From Chitinophagaceae bacterium (GTDB lineage: Bacteria; Bacteroidota; Bacteroidia; Chitinophagales; Chitinophagaceae): a stretch of DNA of 64,000 nt. The notes below the pieces were generated by a model, which worked only from the letters and a program-made list of their open reading frames with translations, was not told the DNA's origin and made no database searches. The position numbers were made by a program, and so were the translations under genes. This document shows, piece after piece, positions 52,493 to 60,085 of the stretch. Positions within the stretch are counted from its first letter, which is position 1, and each line of letters starts with the position of its first letter. The stretch is from positions 1 through 64,000 of the forward strand of contig JAMLGT010000008.1 of the NCBI GenBank assembly GCA_023957755.1, written 5' to 3'.

Positions 52493-53698
52493 ATGAATAA
52501 AGCGAGTTCTTTTTTGGGCAGCCTGGTAATGGTGGCAGCCATTACTTCCTGTGGAGGAAATAAGAAGCAGGGACCCGACCCAAATGCTGCCCGCCCGTTT
52601 CCTGTAGTGGAAGTGCAGGGAAGATCAGTTACAGGTTATACATCATATCCCACAAGTATTGAAGGACGTATAAACAATGATGTTAGAGCGAAGATTTCCG
52701 GATATATCAGAGAAGTCCTTGTGGACGAAGGACAGCCGGTGAGGAAAGGGCAGGTGCTGTTCCGTCTGGAGACCAATAATCTTTCGGAGGTGGCTTCGGC
52801 TGCCCGGAGCGGCATCGGTGCGGCTGAGGCGAATGTCACCGCAGCAGAAGCGGCAGTCAGCTCAGCTCAATTGGAGGTGAATAAGTTAATACCCCTGGTG
52901 GAAAAAAATATCATTAGCAGTGTGCAGTTGCAGACAGCCAAAGACAATCTGCGATCAGCAGAGGGAAAATTAGCGCAGGCAAAGGCCGGGCAAAGTCAGG
53001 CACAGGCCAACTATAAGAGTGCGCTGGCAAATGTGGATTATTCTATAATAAGAAGCCCTATAGATGGTATCGTGGGAAGAATACCATTTAAGACGGGGAG
53101 CCTGGTAGGCCCTTCTGATCCCACCCCTCTGACTACAGTTTCTGAGACCAGTGAGGTGTATGCCTATTTCTCGATGAACGAAAGAGAATATCTTAACTTC
53201 CTGGGAAATACACCCGGAAATACGGTAGCAGAGAAATTAAGAAACATTCCACCGGTGACATTAGTAATGGCAAATGGTCGCGAGTACGATCATAAAGGGC
53301 TTGTGAAAACTGTTACCGGCCAGATAGACCCACAGACCGGTTCCATTCTTTTCAGAGCTTCTTTTCCTAATCAGTCAGGACTACTGGTGAATGGCAACAG
53401 TGGTACCATCAGAATTCCGAAACAGTATGAAAATGTATTGGTAGTGCCTGAAGCAGCCACATTTGAACAACAGGGAATCGTGCATCTTTTCGTGGCAGAT
53501 CATGACACCACAGCGCTGGGCACCATTAAAGTAATTGACCGGGTAAATAATCTTGTGTTGGTAGAGAGTGGAATCAATAAGGGCGATCTGGTAATAGCTG
53601 CGGGGGTCAACAGCCTTAGAAGTGGTATGAAGATCATACCCCGGAAAACAGATCTTGACAGTATTGTTAATGCGATTAAACCAGTGTTTGAAAGATGA
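52493..53698 (+). CDS. RND efflux membrane fusion lipoprotein (AcrA/MexA type)
   Basis: The ATG at 52493 gives 401 residues with a lipobox (AAITSCGGNKK); a TTG 18 bases upstream is an alternative. The adaptor has the expected order. First comes a barrel-sandwich hybrid lipoyl domain (RINNDVRAKISGYIREVL, and VDYSIIRSPIDGIVGRIP in the second half). A long alpha-helical hairpin with Ala/Gln-rich repeats follows (about 100-175), then beta-barrel and membrane-proximal domains (LVLVESGINKGDLVIAAG). It links the inner-membrane pump to the outer-membrane channel. The stop codon overlaps the start of the pump gene (ATGA). Confidence 0.94.
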   Translation: MNKASSFLGSLVMVAAITSCGGNKKQGPDPNAARPFPVVEVQGRSVTGYTSYPTSIEGRINNDVRAKISGYIREVLVDEGQPVRKGQVLFRLETNNLSEVASAARSGIGAAEANVTAAEAAVSSAQLEVNKLIPLVEKNIISSVQLQTAKDNLRSAEGKLAQAKAGQSQAQANYKSALANVDYSIIRSPIDGIVGRIPFKTGSLVGPSDPTPLTTVSETSEVYAYFSMNEREYLNFLGNTPGNTVAEKLRNIPPVTLVMANGREYDHKGLVKTVTGQIDPQTGSILFRASFPNQSGLLVNGNSGTIRIPKQYENVLVVPEAATFEQQGIVHLFVADHDTTALGTIKVIDRVNNLVLVESGINKGDLVIAAGVNSLRSGMKIIPRKTDLDSIVNAIKPVFER

Positions 53699-56600
53699 TC
53701 AAGACTTTTATAAACAGGCCGGTACTATCCACTGTTATCTCAATAATTCTGGTATTACTTGGGATACTCGGATTGGAATCATTGCCTGTAACACAATATC
53801 CTGATATAGCACCGCCAACGGTCAATATCCGGGCATCCTATACAGGGGCTAACGCAGAGACGGTGCAGAAGAGTGTAATTATTCCTATTGAAGAGCAGGT
53901 AAATGGGGTAGAGGGAATGGATTATATTACTTCTACTGCCGGGAATGACGGTAGTGCTACCATTAATGTATTTTTCAAACAGGGAATCGATCCGGATATA
54001 GCAGCGGTGAACGTGCAGAACAGGGTGGCACGTGCTACACCATTATTACCTGCTGAGGTAACAAGAGCCGGGGTGGTGGCGCAAAAACAACAGACCAGTG
54101 CTTTGATGTTTTTGTCGTTTTATACGACAAATGAGAACCTGAATGATGTTTTTCTTCAAAACTATCTTGACATTAATATTATTCCGGGTATCAAAAGAAT
54201 ATTCGGGGTTGGAGATGCGAGTGTATTTGGGGGAAAGACGTACGCAATGCGTATATGGCTCGATCCACAAAAGCTTGCAGCCTACAGTTTGCAGCCCTCA
54301 GATGTAGTGGCAGCTATAAACAGTCAGAGTCTTGAGGCCGCGGCCGGTTCATTAGGTCAGAATGCCGGTGGTTCATTTGAGTATGTGATTAAATACAAAG
54401 GAAAACTGAGCGAGCCTTCAGAATACGAGGATATAATAATTAAGTCGAAAGGACAGGGAGATTTTCTGAGGTTAAAGGATGTGGCTACGGTCAGGATGGA
54501 TGCCCTTTCTTATGGAGGTGTGGGTGAGAGTTCGGGTAAAGCCTCCATCAGTATGGGTATTTTTCAGACACCCGGATCCAATGCGCAGGATATCATTAAG
54601 GATATTAAGAAGTATCTAAAGGAGCAGGAGCCCAATATGCCCAAAGGAATTGGCTATACCTATAACTATGACAGTAACGAGTTTTTGGATGCCTCGATAG
54701 CCAAGGTGGTGAAGACGCTCCTGGAAGCTTTTGTATTAGTGTTCCTGGTTGTGTTTATTTTCCTTCAGGATTTCAGATCCACATTAATCCCGGCCATAGC
54801 CGTGCCGGTGTCTATTATTGGTACCTTCTTTTTCCTGAATCTGTTTGGGTATTCGCTCAATCTGTTGACCCTTTTTGCATTGGTACTGGCGATTGGGATT
54901 GTGGTAGATGATGCGATTGTAGTGGTGGAGGTCGTCCATGCCAAACTCGATAAGGGAGAGAAGGATCCGAAGAAGGCGACAGTGGATGGAATGCATGAGA
55001 TCACAGGGGCTATTATTTCTATCACACTTGTAATGGCTGCTGTATTCGTGCCTGTTACCTTTATCACCGGCCCTACGGGTGTATTCTATCAACAGTTTGG
55101 AATTACGCTTATTGTAGCTATTGTGATTTCAGCCGTAAATGCATTGACACTGAGCCCGGCGCTCTGTGCTTTGTTTCTCAGGCCACATAAGGATAGTGCA
55201 CACGCAAATAAGAACTTTATTCAAAGGCTGTTCACTGCTTTCAATGCGGCCTTTAGTGCGTTTACCAAGCGTTATGGTGAAGGTTTCTTAATTCTTCTCA
55301 GGCATAAATGGCTCTCGGGAGTGATACTGGCCGGAGCCGTAATACTGATTCTGGTATTCAATAAAGCAATGCCTACAGGTTTTGTGCCTCAGGAAGACAG
55401 GGGAATGATATTTGCGAATATGGAATTGCCGGCCAGTAGTAGTATGGACAGAACCTATCAGGTGATGAAACAGTTGTCTGAAAAAGCCAGAAAGATTCCG
55501 GGTGTGGCTGATTTCACCTTTTCAACTGGACGGGGACTGATCTCGGGAACAGGAAGTAATTACGGACTTGCCTTTATCAGACTGGCGCCCTTCAAGCAAC
55601 GCAATAGTACACAGGGACAGAGCATCGATGAAATCACCGGCAAGCTATTCGGTATAGCAGCTACGATACCTGATGCAAAAGCAATATTTTTCGGGCCGGC
55701 AAGTGTCCCGGGATTTGGTAATAGTGCCGGATTCCAATTCTCTCTGTTGAATAAAACAGGAGCTGATATATCTGAGTTGGACAGAACTGCTAAAGCATTT
55801 ATTGGTGAGTTGATGAAACGTCCTGAGGTGCAGTTTGCACAGACATCTTTCAACACGCAGTATCCCCAGTATCAAATGGATATTAACGTGCCCAGGGCGA
55901 GTGAAGCAGGAGTGCCCATCAGTAATATCTTTTCTACAATGCAGGGATATATCGGTGGTGTATATACGGCAGATTTCAGCAAGTATGGGAAGCAATACCG
56001 GGTAATGGTGCAAGCCCTGCCTGAAAATCGTACAGATGTAAACAGTCTTAATTCTATTTATGTGCGAACTGCAAAGGGGGAAATGGCGCCCATATCTCAG
56101 TTTGTAACGCTTAAAAGGGTGTATGGACCGCAATCTGTTACGAGGTTTAACTTATTTTCTTCTGTAGATATCACCGGGGCAGTGAACCCCGGATATAGTA
56201 CGGGTGATGCGTTAAATGCTTTGAGAGAAGTGGCACAAACCAATCTCTCTACCAGTTATGGAATTGATTTTTCCGGTCTTACACGTGAAGAAGTGCGCGC
56301 AGGGTCGCAGGCTATGATCATTTTTGTGCTCAGCCTTATTTTCGTGTACTTCATTCTTTCAGGCCAGTTTGAAAGTTATATCGTACCGTTTTCGGTTATT
56401 ATTTCATTACCGTTGGGTGTGATGGGGGCTTATTTTGGTCAATGGCTATTTGGCCTGGAGAATAATATTTATTTCCAGATAGCCCTGATAATGCTCGTGG
56501 GTCTTCTGGCCAAGAATGCAATCCTGATAGTAGAGTTTGGCGTGCAGCGCAGACGTCATGGAGAAAGCATTGCGATGGCAGCAATCAATGCAGCTAAGGC

Positions 56601-56832
56601 AAGGCTTCGTCCGATCTTAATGACATCCTTTGCATTTATTTTCGGGATGATGCCATTAGTATTTGCTACGGGTATTGGTGCGATCGGGAACCATTCGATT
56701 GCAACAGGGGCAGCTATGGGATTGCTGATAGGTACTATATTGGGAGTATTGATAATTCCTGTGCTCTTTGCAATTTTCCAATGGCTGCAGGAGAGAGTAA
56801 AACCTATGAAGTTTGACACACAAAAAGTATGA
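53695..56832 (+). CDS. RND multidrug efflux pump (AcrB/HAE1 type)
   Basis: This 1045-residue pump has 12 membrane helices and two large periplasmic loops. The proton-relay residues are in place: Asp405 and Asp406 in VVDDAIVVVEV (E. coli 407/408) and Lys940 in GLLAKNAILIVEFG. The start MIKTFINRPVLSTVISIIL is typical of HAE1 pumps, which export hydrophobic compounds using the proton gradient. Substrates cannot be read from sequence. It overlaps the adaptor gene by four bases and the outer-membrane channel gene by four bases, so all three are tightly coupled. Confidence 0.97.
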   Translation: MIKTFINRPVLSTVISIILVLLGILGLESLPVTQYPDIAPPTVNIRASYTGANAETVQKSVIIPIEEQVNGVEGMDYITSTAGNDGSATINVFFKQGIDPDIAAVNVQNRVARATPLLPAEVTRAGVVAQKQQTSALMFLSFYTTNENLNDVFLQNYLDINIIPGIKRIFGVGDASVFGGKTYAMRIWLDPQKLAAYSLQPSDVVAAINSQSLEAAAGSLGQNAGGSFEYVIKYKGKLSEPSEYEDIIIKSKGQGDFLRLKDVATVRMDALSYGGVGESSGKASISMGIFQTPGSNAQDIIKDIKKYLKEQEPNMPKGIGYTYNYDSNEFLDASIAKVVKTLLEAFVLVFLVVFIFLQDFRSTLIPAIAVPVSIIGTFFFLNLFGYSLNLLTLFALVLAIGIVVDDAIVVVEVVHAKLDKGEKDPKKATVDGMHEITGAIISITLVMAAVFVPVTFITGPTGVFYQQFGITLIVAIVISAVNALTLSPALCALFLRPHKDSAHANKNFIQRLFTAFNAAFSAFTKRYGEGFLILLRHKWLSGVILAGAVILILVFNKAMPTGFVPQEDRGMIFANMELPASSSMDRTYQVMKQLSEKARKIPGVADFTFSTGRGLISGTGSNYGLAFIRLAPFKQRNSTQGQSIDEITGKLFGIAATIPDAKAIFFGPASVPGFGNSAGFQFSLLNKTGADISELDRTAKAFIGELMKRPEVQFAQTSFNTQYPQYQMDINVPRASEAGVPISNIFSTMQGYIGGVYTADFSKYGKQYRVMVQALPENRTDVNSLNSIYVRTAKGEMAPISQFVTLKRVYGPQSVTRFNLFSSVDITGAVNPGYSTGDALNALREVAQTNLSTSYGIDFSGLTREEVRAGSQAMIIFVLSLIFVYFILSGQFESYIVPFSVIISLPLGVMGAYFGQWLFGLENNIYFQIALIMLVGLLAKNAILIVEFGVQRRRHGESIAMAAINAAKARLRPILMTSFAFIFGMMPLVFATGIGAIGNHSIATGAAMGLLIGTILGVLIIPVLFAIFQWLQERVKPMKFDTQKV

Positions 56833-58199
56833 GAATGAATCAGCATAGAATGATTTTGAATAAACACGTACTGGTTTTAACGCTAATGCTGGCCATTGTA
56901 CTACAGTCGTGTTTCGTTGCCCGGCCTTATCAAAATCCGGTAACGGTAGATAATTCATATTATAGTACAGAAGTCGCAACAGGAGATACACAGAATCTGG
57001 CTAATTTCTCGTGGAAGGAATTATTTACAGATCAGAAGTTGCAACAATATATTACCCTTGCCCTGGAGCATAACACCGATATGATGAATGCGGTGCAGCA
57101 AATTAATATTGCAGAAGCCTATCTGAAACAAGGAAAGGCCAATTTTCTGCCTTCTGTCTCTGCCGGAATAACAGCAGGTACTACACAGAATAATTCTATT
57201 ACGGGTAACCTTGGATGGGAGGCAGATATTTGGGGGAAAATAAAGAGTAATAAAGATGCGGCGCTAGCCGGTTTGTTGCGCTCTCAGGCTGCACAGCAGG
57301 CTGTCAAATCGCAATTAGTGGCCTCGCTGGCTGATACCTACTATCAGTTGATGGCACTGGACGAGGAAAAAAAGATTACAGAAGAAACAATTGCCAATCG
57401 CGAAAACAATCTGACAACCACACGTGCACTAAAGGATGCCGGAACGGTATCGGCAGTTGCGGTGGAACAAAGCCAGGCGTTACTTATTAATTCACGAGGG
57501 ATACTGGTGAATCTCGATAATAATATCAGACTGCTCGAAAATTATTTTTGTCTGTTACTGAATATACCGGCGCAACCTGTAGAAAGGAATACGTTAAACG
57601 AGCAGCAGATTTCTGCACCATTGTCGGTAGGGGTGCCCGTGCAATTATTAACTAACAGACCTGATGTAAGGGTTGCAGAGTACAATTATATGAGTACATT
57701 CTTTGGAACTAATGCAGCAAAAGCAGCTTTTTATCCCTCACTTACTATTACGGCTGGAGCAGGTTTCACAGCGTCTGATTTTGATAAGCTATTTAGTCCG
57801 GGGGCTTTGTTTGGTGCGGTAGCAGGCTCGTTGATGCAGCCCATTTTTAATAAGCGGCAGATTCGTACGCAATATGAAGTGGCCAGTGCGAATCAGGAGA
57901 TTGCCCTGAATAATTATAAGAGAACAATTTTGTCGGCAGCCAAGGACGTGTCGGATGCGCTTTTTGTGTATGAAGCACAGAATAAACTGGTAGATATTAA
58001 ACATACTGAGTTTGAGCATTATGACACCATTATTTCCTATTCGCGTGAATTGGTTGACAATGGCATGGGCAATTTTCTGGATGTAATTACTGCGATGCAA
58101 AACTCGCTAAATGCGCAACTGAATTATGTGGATGCAAAGTATGGCAGGCTGAGTGCAGTAGTTCAGCTTTATAAGGCGCTTGGTGGCGGATGGCGTTAG
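56829..58199 (+). CDS. RND efflux outer-membrane channel lipoprotein (NodT/OprM type)
   Basis: This 456-residue protein has a lipobox (IVLQSCFVARPY) and the TolC-like repeat structure of two halves, each with helical and beta segments. The N-terminal half includes FSWKELFTDQKLQQYITLAL and LEHNTDMMNAVQQI. The second half starts near LLTNRPDVRVAEYNYMSTFF. GWEADIWGKIKSNKDAALAG is a family hallmark. It is the final gene of the efflux operon and overlaps the pump gene by four bases (ATGA). Confidence 0.95.
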   Translation: MRMNQHRMILNKHVLVLTLMLAIVLQSCFVARPYQNPVTVDNSYYSTEVATGDTQNLANFSWKELFTDQKLQQYITLALEHNTDMMNAVQQINIAEAYLKQGKANFLPSVSAGITAGTTQNNSITGNLGWEADIWGKIKSNKDAALAGLLRSQAAQQAVKSQLVASLADTYYQLMALDEEKKITEETIANRENNLTTTRALKDAGTVSAVAVEQSQALLINSRGILVNLDNNIRLLENYFCLLLNIPAQPVERNTLNEQQISAPLSVGVPVQLLTNRPDVRVAEYNYMSTFFGTNAAKAAFYPSLTITAGAGFTASDFDKLFSPGALFGAVAGSLMQPIFNKRQIRTQYEVASANQEIALNNYKRTILSAAKDVSDALFVYEAQNKLVDIKHTEFEHYDTIISYSRELVDNGMGNFLDVITAMQNSLNAQLNYVDAKYGRLSAVVQLYKALGGGWR

Positions 58200-58364
58200 T
58201 TTGATTTTTATCAATTTCCGTCTAATTAGAATTTCCCTTTTTTTAGCAGTACATTTCTGTGGTATGAAGTGGACTAAATGGTTACGGCAGCGATGATACA
58301 TGGCTTCTTCATTGGGGATATAATATTTGATTGTATTTTTCGTTTTGTTAGTTAAAAGAGAAAT

Positions 58365-59165
58365 ATGATGTCCTCAGGAAAATCCATTTTGTTAGCCTTG
58401 GTGTTTGCAATTGCGGGCACAGGCGTTTATGCACAGGTGTCAGATGATGGCCACACGAGCCAACCCGAGAAAGTAAAGAAGCCAAAGCATGCTATGAATT
58501 TTGTAAAGGTGAATATTCCGGGTTATGTGATTAATAACTACAATCTTCAATTAGAAAGAGCAATTACCAGGCGTTTGAGTTTGGGAATCTCAGGAAGATA
58601 TATGCCTACAGGACCTATTCCATTCAAGAGCAATATTTTGAAGTTGATGGGTGATAACACCGATCAGGAAACAAAAGACCAGATTGAAAGCCTGCGTTTG
58701 GGTAATTACTCCTTCACTCCTGAAGTGAGATTGTATCTGGGCAAGGGTTATGGGCAGGGATTCTATCTTGGATTCTTTTACCGTTACGCAAATTTTGAGG
58801 TAGATAATGTGTCTGTAGAGTTTGATGCGGACGGAGGTGGTACAGAGAAGTTAGACCTTGCCGGAAAACTGACCTCCAATACCGGCGGCATTCAGTTGGG
58901 TGTGCAGAAGAGCCTTGGAAAATTGCTGGTGCTCGACCTCTGGGTACTTGGAGCGCATTACGGTACAGGCACTTCTTTACTAACAGGGACTTCTACACGA
59001 ACATTATCGCCAACTGAACAGTCTCATTTACAGCAGACCCTTGATGATATTGATATTCCATTCCTGGATAAGGAAGTGAATGTAAATGCCAATGGTGGCT
59101 CAATGAAGCTTGATGGCCCATGGGGTGGGTTGCGGATGGGCGTGTCGCTGGGAGTTAGGTTCTAA
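58365..59165 (+). CDS. Outer-membrane beta-barrel protein, DUF3575-like
   Basis: This 266-residue protein starts at the ATG at 58365 (a second ATG follows directly). It has a signal peptide cut near VYAQ. The mature part begins with a charged linker, then a beta-barrel: VKVNIPGYVINNYNLQLERA, ITRRLSLGISGRYMPTG, FTPEVRLYLGKGYGQGFYLG, with a final GGLRMGVSLGVRF. The pattern resembles DUF3575 porin-like proteins, which act as outer-membrane barrels of unknown role. It is separated from the RND operon by 165 bp. A strong terminator follows. Confidence 0.75.
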   Translation: MMSSGKSILLALVFAIAGTGVYAQVSDDGHTSQPEKVKKPKHAMNFVKVNIPGYVINNYNLQLERAITRRLSLGISGRYMPTGPIPFKSNILKLMGDNTDQETKDQIESLRLGNYSFTPEVRLYLGKGYGQGFYLGFFYRYANFEVDNVSVEFDADGGGTEKLDLAGKLTSNTGGIQLGVQKSLGKLLVLDLWVLGAHYGTGTSLLTGTSTRTLSPTEQSHLQQTLDDIDIPFLDKEVNVNANGGSMKLDGPWGGLRMGVSLGVRF

Positions 59166-59188
59166 TACAAACACGTATTATACAATTG

Positions 59189-59233
59189 CCCTCAGAAGGT
59201 TTACACTACTGTAAAGCCGTTTGAGGGTTTTTT
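59189..59233 (+). terminator. Intrinsic terminator after the DUF3575-like gene
   Basis: CCCTCA (59189-59194) and TGAGGG (59222-59227) enclose an inner TTTACA/TGTAAA stem, making a two-tier hairpin. It is followed by six T residues. Confidence 0.85.
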
Positions 59234-59610
59234 ATGTTAATCATTCCCGGACTTTAGTGCCGAGAGGTTTAGGTGTTTAATCTGAAATCTGATATAAATT
59301 CTTGATATTATCCGGTTCAGTTGGGCTAAAGTTCACCAGGCTTAGGTTTTAAATTTATTATTCCACCCATTAGGGTAAGGCAATGAAAGTCCTGCTCAAC
59401 AAGGGCTGGAGCCACATTTGGAAGAATTTAGCCGGACAACCATGATATGTTCTATTGAATAATTTGGCTAGTGGGAATATTTTACACAAGAGGATGGGGA
59501 ATGTTGCCAGTAGTGCCTGGTGAGATCGACTTAAGGCAACCGGATAGACTTGAGTGCGAGCAGGAATAAATAATGAAATTTTCTTATCTTGTCTGGAAAA
59601 AATATTAATT
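59234..59610. other. Intergenic region without a recognised gene
   Basis: I see no convincing coding frame, hairpin or repeat in these 377 bases. A minus-strand open frame (59370-59642) crosses the next gene's start and lacks coding character. No -7 box of good quality is placed before the YegP gene, although TTATCTTG near 59584 comes close. Confidence 0.6.
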
Positions 59611-59946
59611 ATGGGAAAGTTTGAAATTACAAAGAGAAGCAATGGAGATTATCAGTTTAATCTGAAAGCTACTAACGGTCAGGTAATTCTATCGAGTCAG
59701 GGTTATAAGAGTAAAGCTACCTGCGAAAATGGGGTTGATTCTGTCCGTAAGAATTCTGCTGACGACGGTAAGTTCGAAAGGAAAAAATCAACAAATGCCA
59801 AGTGGTATTTTAATCTCAAGGCTACGAACGGGCAGGTGGTAGGAACGAGCGAAATGTATGAAAGTGAAGCCGGGATGGAGAACGGTATTAGTTCTGTAAA
59901 AAAGAATGCACCGGATGCTACGGTAGAAGATAAGTCAGGCGATTAG
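59611..59946 (+). CDS. YegP-family protein (two DUF1508 repeats)
   Basis: The ATG at 59611 gives 111 residues. It is preferred over an upstream TTG/ATG region because MGKFEITKRSNGDYQFNLKA is the typical family start. Two tandem DUF1508 repeats are obvious: GDYQFNLKATNGQVILSSQG and AKWYFNLKATNGQVVGTSEM, each followed by an ENG...S(V)(R/K)KN segment. YegP-type proteins are small cytoplasmic proteins of unknown function, and in E. coli they dimerise. The last residues (VEDKSGD) are acidic. It stands alone, between an empty region and a bidirectional terminator. Confidence 0.9.
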   Translation: MGKFEITKRSNGDYQFNLKATNGQVILSSQGYKSKATCENGVDSVRKNSADDGKFERKKSTNAKWYFNLKATNGQVVGTSEMYESEAGMENGISSVKKNAPDATVEDKSGD

Positions 59947-59960
59947 TATCGTATCTTTTT

Positions 59961-60005
59961 AAATTAAAAGCCCCTGAAAATCGATCTTCCAGGGGCTTTT
60001 AATTT
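59961..60005. terminator. Bidirectional intrinsic terminator
   Basis: A 16-base inverted repeat (59961-59976 with 59990-60005) has a GCCCCTG/CAGGGGC core and flanking A and T tracts on both sides. It therefore works for both the YegP gene (+) and the S9 peptidase gene (-). Confidence 0.92.
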
Positions 60006-60027
60006 ATACTACAAGGGGGTTTACCTT

Positions 60028-60060
60028 GTGAGTTGTGGTTTGTGAGTTGTGGTTTGTGAG
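60028..60060. repeat. Short tandem repeat (14-base unit, 2.4 copies)
   Basis: The unit GTGAGTTGTGGTTT is repeated exactly at 60028-60041 and 60042-60055, with five more bases of a third copy. It lies between the bidirectional terminator and the stop codon of the S9 peptidase gene. No function is apparent. Confidence 0.9.
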
Positions 60061-60085
60061 CTTTTATTTTATGTTACGAATGCAT

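Noticed and set aside
59370-59642. 90-codon minus-strand frame overlapping the YegP gene start
   Set aside because: No recognisable protein features and it conflicts with the well-supported YegP gene.
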